DNA of 64,000 nt from Spirosoma telluris (lineage in GTDB: Bacteria; Bacteroidota; Bacteroidia; Cytophagales; Spirosomataceae), in contig QLII01000001.1 of the NCBI GenBank assembly GCA_003259005.1, positions 5,509,001-5,573,000 on the forward strand. The letters run 5' to 3'. How positions within the stretch are numbered: the first letter of the stretch is position 1; each line of letters begins with the position of its first letter. The translations under genes were made by a program, and so were the position numbers. Shown piece by piece: positions 46,188 through 54,598 of the stretch. Under the pieces are notes generated by a model, which did not search any database, was not told the DNA's origin, and saw nothing but the letters and a program-made list of their open reading frames with translations.

Positions 46188-46517
46188 TTAAGAGATTTTC
46201 AAAAGGCGGCCTTTCAAGTCGCCTTCTGCAATGGTGTCTGCTTCGCTTTTATCGTAGAGCGCAACTAGATAAACCGTCTCATCAATTAATTTGACACACG
46301 ATATAGCTCTTGCTCCGCCACGTTTGCCCTTGTTTTTACTGGATATTGCTAACCGAATTTTATAGCAGTCTTTACCCAATGATTCTCCTTGTTGCGGGTC
46401 TTGTTGCAAGGATTCAATTAAGCTTGCTAAATCACTTTTGAACGAAGGATATTTCTTCTGTAGTTGTTTAGCATCACGCAATGCGTCAGAAGTAAAAGTT
46501 ACCTTATAACTCATCAA
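46188..46517 (-). CDS. RelE/ParE-like toxin
   Basis: 109 residues of the RelE/ParE fold: a helical hairpin (FTSDALRDAKQLQKKYPSFKSDLASLIESLQQDP), LGKDCYKIRLAISSKNKGKRGGARAISCVKLIDETVYLVALYDKSE. Toxins of this family cut mRNA at the ribosome or poison gyrase. The start may be ATG 46517 or 46514. It overlaps the upstream antitoxin by 14 bp, typical of type II pairs. The odd point is its position between nadA and nadB. Confidence 0.8.
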   Translation of the reverse strand: MMSYKVTFTSDALRDAKQLQKKYPSFKSDLASLIESLQQDPQQGESLGKDCYKIRLAISSKNKGKRGGARAISCVKLIDETVYLVALYDKSEADTIAEGDLKGRLLKIS

Positions 46518-46728
46518 GTACCTGTTGGGCTGTTTTAAGAGTAATCTTACCTTCCTGATGAAGTTTTATTTCGGCTAATCCTCGCTCAATACTGTCTAGA
46601 ATCTCCCGTTTCTTACGTGCCTTTGGGGTCTCTTTTACAGTTGTCGCTTTAATTTTCATCACTTTGGCGAACTGCTTCACTAAGCGAAGTTCGTCGGGTG
46701 TTTGGGGTTGCAAAATAATTTGTTGCAT
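46504..46728 (-). CDS. Antitoxin partner of the RelE/ParE-like toxin
   Basis: 74 residues, lysine- and glutamate-rich and helical (TPDELRLVKQFAKVMKIKATTVKETPKARKKREILDSIERGLAEIKLHQEGKITLKTAQQVLDEL). The C-terminal half resembles the toxin-wrapping region of antitoxins. No DNA-binding ribbon is clear, so autoregulation is uncertain. It begins 11 bp after the nadA stop, sharing its transcript. Confidence 0.75.
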   Translation of the reverse strand: MQQIILQPQTPDELRLVKQFAKVMKIKATTVKETPKARKKREILDSIERGLAEIKLHQEGKITLKTAQQVLDEL

Positions 46729-46739
46729 AGTTTTAGTTA

Positions 46740-47729
46740 TTACTTGCTCAACTCCAGCATCCTCGCCACCGACTCATACGCTTTCAATCGCACATCTTCC
46801 GGAACAATAATTTCCGGCTGTTCGTAAAGCATGGCGTTATACACTTTCTCCATGGTGTTCATTTTCATATACGGACATTCCGAGCAGGCGCAGGTGTTGT
46901 TCTGGCTGGCGGGTGCCGGAATGATTTTTTTGTGCGGAACGGCCTGCTTCATCTTATGCAGAATCCCCGCTTCGGTGCCTACAATGAATGTCTGCTCTGG
47001 ACTATCGACTACATATTTGAGCAGCGCCGTGGTCGACCCTACATAATCGGCCTCGCTCAGAATATGCTCCTGACATTCGGGGTGGGCAATGAACTTGGCT
47101 TCGGGGTAATCTGCCCGCAACTTGTGTAACTTTTCCAGTGAAATGTCGATGTGAACGATGCAGGCACCATCCCAGAGTACCATATCACGGCCGGTTTTCT
47201 TCGAGACAAAGCGACCAAGGTTAGCGTCTGGCGCGAAGATGATTTTCTGATCTTTAGGCAAACTCTCAACAATCTTCAGGGCATTCGACGAGGTAACAAT
47301 AATGTCGGACAGTGCCTTGATTTCTGCTGAACAGTTAATGTATGATAGCACAATATGATCGGGATACTGCGCTTTAAACTCGGCAAATTTATCGGCCGGA
47401 GCGGAGTCGGCGAGCGAGCAACCTGCGTTAAGATCAGGGATGACCACTTTTTTCTCAGGAGATAACACTTTCGCCGTTTCGCCCATGAAATGCACGCCAC
47501 AGAAGACAATCATGTCGGCGGGTGTAGCGGCTGCCTGTTGCGACAGACCAAGGCTATCACCAATGTAATCGGCTATATCCTGAATGGCTCCGTCTACATA
47601 ATAATGAGCCAGGATGACCGCATTTTTTTCTTTCTTGAGCCGGTTAATTTCGGCAACTAAATCTATGTCTTCGGCAACTGGCTTGTTAACATAGCCGACG
47701 CGTTGAACTTCTTCCAGGAGTGCTTCCAT
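46740..47729 (-). CDS. nadA: Quinolinate synthase
   Basis: 329 residues. The three 4Fe-4S cysteines are in CGVHFMGETAKVL, near INCSAEIKA, and in CACSECPYMKMNTMEKVY. Also HYYVDGAIQDIADYIGDSLGLSQ and PDANLGRFV. It condenses iminoaspartate with dihydroxyacetone phosphate. Start MEALLEEVQRVGYVNKPVAEDIDLVAEINRLKKEKNAVILAHYY is convincing. It heads the nad cluster. Confidence 0.96.
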   Translation of the reverse strand: MEALLEEVQRVGYVNKPVAEDIDLVAEINRLKKEKNAVILAHYYVDGAIQDIADYIGDSLGLSQQAAATPADMIVFCGVHFMGETAKVLSPEKKVVIPDLNAGCSLADSAPADKFAEFKAQYPDHIVLSYINCSAEIKALSDIIVTSSNALKIVESLPKDQKIIFAPDANLGRFVSKKTGRDMVLWDGACIVHIDISLEKLHKLRADYPEAKFIAHPECQEHILSEADYVGSTTALLKYVVDSPEQTFIVGTEAGILHKMKQAVPHKKIIPAPASQNNTCACSECPYMKMNTMEKVYNAMLYEQPEIIVPEDVRLKAYESVARMLELSK

Positions 47730-47909
47730 TGAGGGTATCGACAGGTGGTTTACTACTAAACAACGAATACTAAGAAAATGTCACGATATAATTTAGTTCA
47801 GCCGCCTATCTGTATCCAGTTGGGTATAGCCAAAGCACAGTCTGGCGAATCCATGCGGGGCGAATTTCAGTAAATCGTTCGGGCTTTCAAACAACAGCTT
47901 GTATTTGAT

Positions 47910-47917
47910 TAGTTTTG
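47910..47917 (+). promoter_or_regulatory. Promoter -7 box of the ferredoxin reductase gene
   Basis: TAGTTTTG fits TAnnTTTG. Transcription would begin near 47924, which makes the ATG at 47937 the usable start and rules against a GTG at 47925. Confidence 0.45.
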
Positions 47918-47936
47918 AGGGAAAGTGAATCTATTC

Positions 47937-48980
47937 ATGACAGACGATTTTCTTCAACTCCGTATCGTTCGCATTGTTCCTGAAACAGTTGATACAAATA
48001 GCTATTTTCTCGAACCACTTAATGGCCAATTTGTTCCGTACCGGGCTGGACAGTTTCTGACCCTGATTATACAACATAATGGGCATGAGGTCCGCAGGTC
48101 CTATTCGCTAAGCTCAACTTCAGGAGAGACCTTACGGTTGACCATTAAGCGCGTGCAGAACGGGGAGATATCGCGCTATCTGCACGATACATTGCGAGTT
48201 GGTGATGTCGTCACGAGCTTATATCCCGCCGGGCGGTTTACGTTAGAGGAGAACCAGACTGGCGATGTAGTCTTGTTCGGCGCTGGAAGTGGAATTACTC
48301 CTTTATTCGGGCTTATTAAACAGACTCTAAGTGAAGAATCGTCCCAACGAGTAACCCTCCTTTACAGTAGCTCTGGTGAGCGTACTATTATTTTTCAACA
48401 TGAATTAAATGACTTGCAAGGCCAGTTCCCGGATCGTTTCCGGCTGATTTACTTACTGAGCAATCCGGCTGAAGATTGGAGCGGACTACGGGGACGCCTG
48501 AATAACGTGATGCTCGAACGATTGCTTCCTGAATTAATAGGGGCTTCCAATCCAGACACACTCCGATTTTATGTGTGTGGCCCCGGCGATTATATGCGAA
48601 TGATCCAGTTTACGCTGGTGTTCAGCGGATTTCGACCTGAGCAGATTCGACGCGAGAACTTCGTGGTTGAACCAGTTTTTTTAACGCCACCACCCCTATC
48701 AGCGCAGGATAGAACCGTCTTACTACGCTTTCGAGGGCGTGAGGTTGAGATTCAGGTTCCGGCGTATAAATCCATTTTGCAGGCGGCCTTAGATGAAGGG
48801 ATTCACTTACCGTACAGTTGCCGTGGCGGACGCTGTTCGACCTGTGCTGCCCGTTGCCTATCGGGAAGTGTACACATGACGATTAACGATGTGCTGACTG
48901 AACGGGATCTTTCTGAAGGATGGGTGCTCACCTGTACTGGGTTTCCTGAAAGTGATGGGGTTGTGATTGAGATCGTGTAA
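47937..48980 (+). CDS. Ferredoxin reductase with C-terminal [2Fe-2S] ferredoxin domain (PaaE/HmpX-like)
   Basis: About 347 residues from ATG 47937. An FAD-binding barrel with RRSYSLSS is followed by an NAD(P)H domain with FGAGSGITPLFGLI and VCGPGDYM. A plant-type [2Fe-2S] ferredoxin follows with CRGGRCSTCAARC and a fourth Cys in LTCTGFPE. It is a class-I phenylacetate-CoA epoxidase reductase or oxygenase-reductase type protein that feeds electrons from NAD(P)H to an oxygenase or other acceptor, none of which is adjacent. The stop codon lies in a palindrome. Confidence 0.88.
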   Translation: MTDDFLQLRIVRIVPETVDTNSYFLEPLNGQFVPYRAGQFLTLIIQHNGHEVRRSYSLSSTSGETLRLTIKRVQNGEISRYLHDTLRVGDVVTSLYPAGRFTLEENQTGDVVLFGAGSGITPLFGLIKQTLSEESSQRVTLLYSSSGERTIIFQHELNDLQGQFPDRFRLIYLLSNPAEDWSGLRGRLNNVMLERLLPELIGASNPDTLRFYVCGPGDYMRMIQFTLVFSGFRPEQIRRENFVVEPVFLTPPPLSAQDRTVLLRFRGREVEIQVPAYKSILQAALDEGIHLPYSCRGGRCSTCAARCLSGSVHMTINDVLTERDLSEGWVLTCTGFPESDGVVIEIV

Positions 48981-49053
48981 CGCGGACATCCTGTCCGCAT
49001 AGCCAAAGGTTAATTTTATCAAGGGCTATGCGGACAGGATGTGCGCGTTACAC
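48975..49053. terminator. Palindrome holding the stop codons of both convergent genes
   Basis: 48975-49004 pairs with 49024-49053 with one mismatch in 30. The left arm contains the TAA of the reductase gene (48978-48980), the right arm the TAA of udk (49048-49050, - strand). Confidence 0.8.
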
Positions 49054-49665
49054 TTTCGTCTTCAAGTAAGCAACGACCACATCCAGGCCTCTTTTGTAGT
49101 GATGATTATTCGGGATAACGATGTCTGCTTCGGCCCGATACGGTTTAATGAACTGCCGATAGGTCGGCTTAACATGGTATTTCCAGCGGTACATGACATC
49201 ATCAAGATCGTAACCGCGCTCTTCGGCGTCCCGCTTGACCCGCCGTTCGAGTTTAATACTATTTTTGGCATCAATGAAAATTTTTAGATCCATCTGATCG
49301 GCCAGTTCACGGAAGTGAAAAACGAAGATTCCTTCAACGATAATTATTGGTGCGGGTTTAAACGTCAATAGCCTTGGTACAATAGCCGGATTATTGAACG
49401 TATATTCTACTTGCGTTACAATCTCACCATTATGTAGCTGACCGATATGGTGGGCATACAGGTGATGATCAATAGTTTCAGGAAGGTCGAAATTATGGAT
49501 ACCCTGATCATCTACCGGAATCACATCCCGACTGAGGTAGTAGTTGTCCTGGGAAATTAGACAAATTTCGTCTTCGGTAAACGCACTTAAGACGTCTTTT
49601 AAAAATGACGTTTTGCCTGAAGCACTGCCTCCCGTAATGCCGACGATAAAAGGTTTAGTTGCCAT
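49048..49665 (-). CDS. udk: Uridine kinase
   Basis: 205 residues from ATG 49665 (MATKPFIVGITGGSASGKTSF); the upstream frame is not coding. P-loop GGSASGKTS, ISQDNYY, NFDLPETIDH, EGIFVFHF and RRVKRDAEERGYDLDDVMYRW are all present. It phosphorylates uridine and cytidine in pyrimidine salvage. Confidence 0.96.
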   Translation of the reverse strand: MATKPFIVGITGGSASGKTSFLKDVLSAFTEDEICLISQDNYYLSRDVIPVDDQGIHNFDLPETIDHHLYAHHIGQLHNGEIVTQVEYTFNNPAIVPRLLTFKPAPIIIVEGIFVFHFRELADQMDLKIFIDAKNSIKLERRVKRDAEERGYDLDDVMYRWKYHVKPTYRQFIKPYRAEADIVIPNNHHYKRGLDVVVAYLKTKV

Positions 49666-49714
49666 GATGAAGTGAGAGAAAAACAAAGAAAGCAGGAAAA
49701 CGCAATTGGCCAAT

Positions 49715-49749
49715 AAAAAAGCGGTTCACTTGATAAGTGAATCGCTTTT
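49715..49749 (-). terminator. Terminator of atpC
   Basis: AAAAAAGCGGTTCACTT pairs with AAGTGAATCGCTTTT over a short TGAT loop, with one mismatch, 21 bp past the atpC stop. Confidence 0.75.
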
Positions 49750-49769
49750 CAATCAATGGCTGAACTAGT

Positions 49770-50015
49770 TTAAGCAACAACAGACTCGGCAAGTACCAGT
49801 ACTTTATTTTGAAGTACTTCAACTACGCCACCGTCAACGATGAAGGTTTGCTCACCTGAAGTTGTTTGCACGATAAGCTTCCCTTTATCCAATGTGCTTA
49901 CCAGGGGGGCATGGTTGTTCAGAACCTGAAACTGACCTTCGCTACCAGGAAACGTAACCGCACTGGCTTCGCCAGAAAAAACCTTACGGTCGGGAGTAAT
50001 AATATCTAATGTCAT
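49770..50015 (-). CDS. atpC: ATP synthase F1 epsilon subunit
   Basis: 81 residues from ATG 50015 (MTLDIITPDRKVFSGEASAVTFPGSEG). Only the N-terminal beta-sandwich domain is present; the C-terminal helical hairpin of long epsilon subunits is absent, as usual in Bacteroidota. It couples the rotor to F1. It is separated from atpD by a secreted-protein gene and two palindromes. Confidence 0.95.
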   Translation of the reverse strand: MTLDIITPDRKVFSGEASAVTFPGSEGQFQVLNNHAPLVSTLDKGKLIVQTTSGEQTFIVDGGVVEVLQNKVLVLAESVVA

Positions 50016-50016
50016 G

Positions 50017-50083
50017 ATAATGTACAATGAATAATGGTTAATGTATAATGAATTGGGAATCAATATTATTCATTGTACATTAT
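50017..50083. repeat. Inverted repeat, 19-bp perfect arms, before atpC
   Basis: 50017-50035 (ATAATGTACAATGAATAAT) is exactly complementary to 50065-50083. It sits directly upstream of the atpC start codon and could hide or expose its ribosome-binding site. Confidence 0.6.
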
Positions 50084-50091
50084 TCATTTAT

Positions 50092-50763
50092 TTATAAGGC
50101 TCCTTTTACAAAATTAAGAACGCTGCTAATTTGGGTCTTCGCGGCAGGTTCAGCTGCTTTAGCAACTAATCCACCCTGATCGAGTTTACCCACCGTTGCC
50201 AGTGCTGTTGAAACCAGCGATTGGCCTGTTGATTGAGTACTTCCTCCAAGTGAGGACAAGGCACCGCTAATGCTGCTTAACCCACTCGTTAATTGACTTC
50301 CTTTGCCTAGTAATGAACCTGCGGCCAGAATACCTTCCAGTTGATTACCCCCTGCAGCCAGTTTGGCTAAACTAACAGCTTTCCCTAAAGCGCCACTTCC
50401 GAGAGCACCCGTTGGAATTAAGGGAAGTAACGCTTTTAGTTTACTGGCCTGAGCTAATACTTTATCCTTAAAGGAAGTTGGTTTAGCCTGAGCTTCAGCT
50501 TCTAGTCCCGCAATACCTGTTTTCAGTTCCTGGGTTGTTGCTGACTTATCCCCTTTAGTCAGCGCAGCTACTGCATTATCTAAATGGGAAATGGCCGAAC
50601 CATCCTGAAGTACAGGACGAATGGCTTTTTCACTGATCGTGCTTGTACCGATTACCGATGTGGTTGGTACAAACGCCATAGTTGGCTGTGCTGACGTTGA
50701 CGCTACGAATAAAAGGCTTACTGGCAGAAGAGCTGTTACTGATCTCAATCTAATCGTTTTCAT
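50092..50763 (-). CDS. Secreted low-complexity protein between atpD and atpC
   Basis: 223 residues, not recognised. Signal peptide MKTIRLRSVTALLPVSLLFVASTSAQ, then a helical, Ala/Gly/Ser/Leu-rich chain without cysteines (GALGSGALGKAVSLAKLAAGGNQLEGILAAGSLLGKGS). The first third (SAISHLDNAVAALTKGDKSATTQELKTGIAGLEAEAQAKPTSFKDKVLAQASKLKALL) reads as a helix bundle. It follows atpD by about 115 bp with a hairpin between, so it has its own promoter or relies on read-through. It has no evident link to ATP synthesis. Confidence 0.6.
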   Translation of the reverse strand: MKTIRLRSVTALLPVSLLFVASTSAQPTMAFVPTTSVIGTSTISEKAIRPVLQDGSAISHLDNAVAALTKGDKSATTQELKTGIAGLEAEAQAKPTSFKDKVLAQASKLKALLPLIPTGALGSGALGKAVSLAKLAAGGNQLEGILAAGSLLGKGSQLTSGLSSISGALSSLGGSTQSTGQSLVSTALATVGKLDQGGLVAKAAEPAAKTQISSVLNFVKGAL

Positions 50764-50820
50764 AAAACTAGGTAGATGTTTTGTTTGAAACCTATTAGAC
50801 GTAAGAAAGGTAACTTGGTT

Positions 50821-50868
50821 TCCCGTATTCAGTTAACAAAGGATTAAATTTGGTAACTGAATACGGGA
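50821..50868 (-). terminator. Hairpin after atpD, 15-bp perfect arms
   Basis: TCCCGTATTCAGTTA (50821-50835) pairs exactly with 50854-50868, 11 bp downstream of the atpD stop codon. Confidence 0.7.
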
Positions 50869-50879
50869 TAAAGCTATAC

Positions 50880-52406
50880 TTATTGACCCGCTTCTTTCAG
50901 CATTTTCTCTCCCTTCGCAACGGCATCCTCAATCGTACCGACAAGGTTGAATGCGGCTTCGGGTAGATGGTCATACTTACCGTCGATGATGAGGTTGAAG
51001 CCTTTGATGGTATCTTCAATCGGTACCAGAACGCCTTTCAAACCGGTGAACTGTTCAGCTACGAAGAATGGCTGCGACAGGAAGCGTTGCACACGGCGCG
51101 CGCGGCTTACAACCAGTTTGTCTTCTTCCGAAAGTTCTTCCAGACCCAGAATGGCGATGATATCCTGCAATTCTTTATAGCGTTGCAGAATTTCCTTTAC
51201 TCGTTGAGCCGTGTTATAGTGCTCGTCGCCCAGGATTTCGGCAGACAGAATCCGCGAGGTCGAATCAAGCGGGTCAACGGCAGGGTAGATACCCAACTCA
51301 GAAATTTTCCGGCTTAATACCGTCGTAGCATCTAAGTGAGCAAAGGTTGTAGCCGGAGCTGGGTCTGTCAAGTCATCGGCAGGTACGTAAACGGCCTGTA
51401 CCGATGTGATCGAACCCCGTTTGGTGGAGGTGATACGCTCCTGCATGACACCCATTTCGGTAGCCAGTGTAGGCTGGTAACCTACGGCTGATGGCATACG
51501 CCCTAACAGAGCCGATACCTCCGAACCCGCCTGCGTAAAGCGGAAAATGTTGTCAACGAAGAACAGAATATCCCGACCAGCGCCTTCACCATCGCCATCG
51601 CGGAAGTGTTCGGCAATGGTCAAACCCGACAGGGCCACCCGAGCACGTGCTCCTGGGGGCTCGTTCATTTGGCCGAATACGAAAGTCGCCTGGCTTTTAG
51701 TCATCTCTTCCAAATCAACCTTGGTCAGATCCCAGCCGCCTTCTTCCATCGAATGTTTGAACGCGTCGCCGTATTTAATAATACCCGCTTCGATCATTTC
51801 ACGGAGCAGGTCATTTCCTTCGCGGGTACGTTCGCCTACACCGGCAAATACGGACAGACCAGAGTAGGCCTTCGCGATGTTGTTGATCAACTCCTGAATC
51901 AATACGGTTTTGCCTACACCAGCACCACCGAAGAGGCCAATTTTACCCCCTTTCGCATAAGGCTCCAGCAGGTCAATTACTTTGATACCTGTGAAGAGAA
52001 CTTCGGTTGAGGTCGCAAGGTCTTCAAATTTAGGCGCAGCGCGGTGAATTGGCAGGCCAGTACCAGTTGTTTTTGGTTGAGGAATGCCGTCGATAGCATC
52101 ACCAACAACGTTAAACAGCCGTCCCCGGATGCCTTCGCCTGTTGGCATGGTAATTTGAGCACGAAGGTCAATAACATCTAAGCCGCGATACAGCCCGTCG
52201 GTCGAGTCCATCGCAATTGCGCGTACACGGTCTTCGCCGAGGTGTTGCTGAACCTCCAGAATGACCGTCTGGCCATTGGATTTTGTTACTTTTAGGGCGT
52301 CCAGAATGGCGGGAATCCGGGAACCTTCGCCCTCGAAACTCACGTCCACGACCGGCCCGATTATTTGCGTAATCTTACCCGTATTGACTGCCGTTGCCTT
52401 ACTCAT
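50880..52406 (-). CDS. atpD: ATP synthase F1 beta subunit
   Basis: 508 residues from ATG 52406 (MSKATAVNTGKITQIIGPVVDV). P-loop GGAGVGKTVLI, VFAGVGERTREGNDL, the FVDNIFRFTQAGSEVSALLGRMPSAVGYQPTL stretch (in segments) and TSVQAVYVPADDLTDPAPAT mark the catalytic subunit. It makes ATP on the F1 head. It sits apart from the other atp genes, which is common in Bacteroidota (atpD-atpC pair alone). Confidence 0.97.
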   Translation of the reverse strand: MSKATAVNTGKITQIIGPVVDVSFEGEGSRIPAILDALKVTKSNGQTVILEVQQHLGEDRVRAIAMDSTDGLYRGLDVIDLRAQITMPTGEGIRGRLFNVVGDAIDGIPQPKTTGTGLPIHRAAPKFEDLATSTEVLFTGIKVIDLLEPYAKGGKIGLFGGAGVGKTVLIQELINNIAKAYSGLSVFAGVGERTREGNDLLREMIEAGIIKYGDAFKHSMEEGGWDLTKVDLEEMTKSQATFVFGQMNEPPGARARVALSGLTIAEHFRDGDGEGAGRDILFFVDNIFRFTQAGSEVSALLGRMPSAVGYQPTLATEMGVMQERITSTKRGSITSVQAVYVPADDLTDPAPATTFAHLDATTVLSRKISELGIYPAVDPLDSTSRILSAEILGDEHYNTAQRVKEILQRYKELQDIIAILGLEELSEEDKLVVSRARRVQRFLSQPFFVAEQFTGLKGVLVPIEDTIKGFNLIIDGKYDHLPEAAFNLVGTIEDAVAKGEKMLKEAGQ

Positions 52407-52454
52407 TTGTATGTGGTATTTCTTTATTGAAATGTTGCCCATTGTTTGGGACTG

Positions 52455-52485
52455 CAAAAGTAGGAGAAAAACCGCGTAAGGTCAA
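52455..52485 (-). promoter_or_regulatory. Promoter of atpD
   Basis: On the - strand TTGAC (52485-52481) and TACTTTTG (52462-52455) are spaced 18 bp apart, matching a Bacteroidota -33/-7 promoter (TTG ... TAnnTTTG). The atpD start is about 48 bp downstream. Confidence 0.6.
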
Positions 52486-52604
52486 GGGACAACTCAGTCA
52501 TTTTCCTATTGATTCATAACGAAATAGGTTTGGCAGTTAGCTTTTTACGTAAAAAGTCAAACAAAAGCGGCCTTGAGCAGATTTGTACAAAAACAAGTCG
52601 CTAG

Positions 52605-52735
52605 CTAATAGTTGCTAGTCGACAGTCGTCAGACAACGGTTCATAGTTAGTAGGTAACTTAACGCTAGTACCATCAACTGACGACTAGCAACTAGCAACT
52701 AGCAACTGTTGACTAACGACTACTGAATCAACGAC
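52605..52735. repeat. Imperfect palindrome with CTAGCAA tandem words
   Basis: GTTGCTAGTCG near 52611 mirrors CGACTAGCAAC near 52682, followed by CTAGCAA repeated in tandem at about 52684-52708. With the atpD promoter it fills the 337-bp gap between atpD and malQ. I see no gene in this stretch. Confidence 0.5.
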
Positions 52736-52743
52736 TTTTTTTC

Positions 52744-54318
52744 ATGCTTCAACAACGCTCAAGTGGCTTGCTGCTTCATATTACATCCTTACCTTCTGCA
52801 CACGGTGTGGGCGATTTAGGTCCTGAAGCCTATCGTTTCGCCGATTTCCTGGAAGCAGCAGGACAGACGTACTGGCAAATTTTGCCGCTTACCCCTGTTG
52901 ATCCCGGTTCGGGTTTTTCGCCCTACAGCAGTCCATCAGCTTTTGCTGGGAATATTCTGATGATCAGTCTGGAAAAATTAGTGGATGAGAATTTACTTAG
53001 TCAGCATGATCTGGATGTATTTAATGAACAACCTGTTCACGATGTAACTGTCACCGAACCGCCCAGTGTTTCGGGTAATACCATACTAGCCGGACCGCTT
53101 GTATTGGCCCCCAATACGATGCATGCGGCCTGGATAAAAAAGCGGCCACTGTTGCAACAGGCGGCCGAAATTTTTCTGCGCGACGCAGCGCCTGCCCAGC
53201 GGAGTGACTATGATCGTTTTTGCGCCTGGCAAGCCGATTGGCTAAATGACTACGCTCTTTTCTCTGCTCTGCAGGAATCTACTGGCGAGCCTACCTGGGT
53301 ACGCTGGCCTGAGGAACTTGTTCGACGTGAACCGGCTGCATTGGCCCGTCAGACTGAATTGTTACATGACCGAATCGAAGTCATTAAAGTAATGCAGTAC
53401 TTTTTCATGCGGCAATGGAACGAGTTGACAGCCTACTGTTATGGGAAAAAGATCCATCTGATGGGTGATATTCCCATTTATATTCAGTTCAATAGCGCTG
53501 ATGTCTGGGCTAATCCGACCTTGTTTAAGCTGGATGCGAATTTTCAACCTTTATTTGTGGCTGGTGCGCCACCCGATTATTTCAGTGAATATGGCCAGCG
53601 TTGGGGGAATCCGATTTATGATTGGGCCGAACACGAACGTACCGGGTTTGCCTGGTGGATGCATCGTTTACGACACCAGATGTCGCTCTATAGCCTGACC
53701 CGGTTAGACCATTTCTTAGGGTTTGCCGTGTATTGGGAAATCCCGGCCAATGAACCAACTGCTAAAGTAGGAGAGTGGGTGAAAGCGCCTATCGAAGCCT
53801 TCATGCACGCTATGCATCGGCAGTTTGTTCAGTTGCCTATTATTGCTGAAGATTTGGGGGCCAAAGCCGCTGAAATACAACCTTACTTGCGGCATTATGG
53901 CATTCCTGGCATGCGTGTAGTCCAATTTGGATTCGGGCACGACTTGCCAACTTCAACGCATGCCATCCACAATCATACCGAAAACTTCGTGGTGTACTCT
54001 GGCACCCACGATAATAATACGACCTTGGGTTGGTTCCATGAATCAGATGAGATTCATCGCCAGCGGATGAATGAATACCTGGGATTTAAAATTACGGACA
54101 AGAATGTAGTCGATCAGATTTGCCGCTTAACCATGCAGTCGGTGGCTCGGTTGGCCATTATGCCGGTTCAGGACATACTGAATCTTGACGAAACCCATCG
54201 GATGAATACTCCCGGCCTGGGCGGTCGAAGCTGGCAGTGGCGTTTACAAAAGGGCCAGCTAACCAATAGAGTAGCCGAAAAATTATTGAAACTAGCACAG
54301 ATGACAGGACGAGCATGA
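52744..54318 (+). CDS. malQ: 4-alpha-glucanotransferase (amylomaltase)
   Basis: 524 residues, GH77 family. Starts RSSGLLLHITSLPS; contains WQILPLTPVDPGSGFSPYSSPSAFAGN, GDIPIYIQFNSADVW, the nucleophile region TRLDHFLGF, acid/base region IIAEDLGAK and FVVYSGTHDNNTTLGWF. It transfers alpha-1,4-glucan chains in maltodextrin or glycogen metabolism. Length and motifs are normal, and the start is supported by ATG right before LQQRSSG. Confidence 0.95.
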   Translation: MLQQRSSGLLLHITSLPSAHGVGDLGPEAYRFADFLEAAGQTYWQILPLTPVDPGSGFSPYSSPSAFAGNILMISLEKLVDENLLSQHDLDVFNEQPVHDVTVTEPPSVSGNTILAGPLVLAPNTMHAAWIKKRPLLQQAAEIFLRDAAPAQRSDYDRFCAWQADWLNDYALFSALQESTGEPTWVRWPEELVRREPAALARQTELLHDRIEVIKVMQYFFMRQWNELTAYCYGKKIHLMGDIPIYIQFNSADVWANPTLFKLDANFQPLFVAGAPPDYFSEYGQRWGNPIYDWAEHERTGFAWWMHRLRHQMSLYSLTRLDHFLGFAVYWEIPANEPTAKVGEWVKAPIEAFMHAMHRQFVQLPIIAEDLGAKAAEIQPYLRHYGIPGMRVVQFGFGHDLPTSTHAIHNHTENFVVYSGTHDNNTTLGWFHESDEIHRQRMNEYLGFKITDKNVVDQICRLTMQSVARLAIMPVQDILNLDETHRMNTPGLGGRSWQWRLQKGQLTNRVAEKLLKLAQMTGRA

Positions 54319-54598
54319 ATATCTCGTGTGGACAAATTATGTGGGAGAAAACTATGCTTGAAGCACTTGGATACTTCTGAAAATCTTCAATCGATTTGTT
54401 TGCTAGATGAGTCTTTCTTTAACTTGATAGTGGTCAATCATGTTGAAAGGGTAAGTTTTTGTTTACTTATTTTTCTAAATATACTTAATTTAGGATTTTG
54501 GTATAAAATATGTCACTTTGGCATTATTAGTGTTTTGATTGGTTGAGGAGACCCTTGGCAATTCTCCAGACAATCAGTTACATTAATCTACATGTCTA
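54319..54598. other. A+T-rich gap, no gene seen
   Basis: About 280 bp that is visibly richer in A/T than the surroundings, especially 54445-54535. A 72-codon frame at 54328-54546 has no ribosome site and no family resemblance. I see no hairpin terminator after malQ here, unlike at most other gene ends in the window. Confidence 0.4.

Noticed and set aside
54328..54546. 72-codon frame after malQ
   Set aside because: A+T-rich, no ribosome site, no family likeness.
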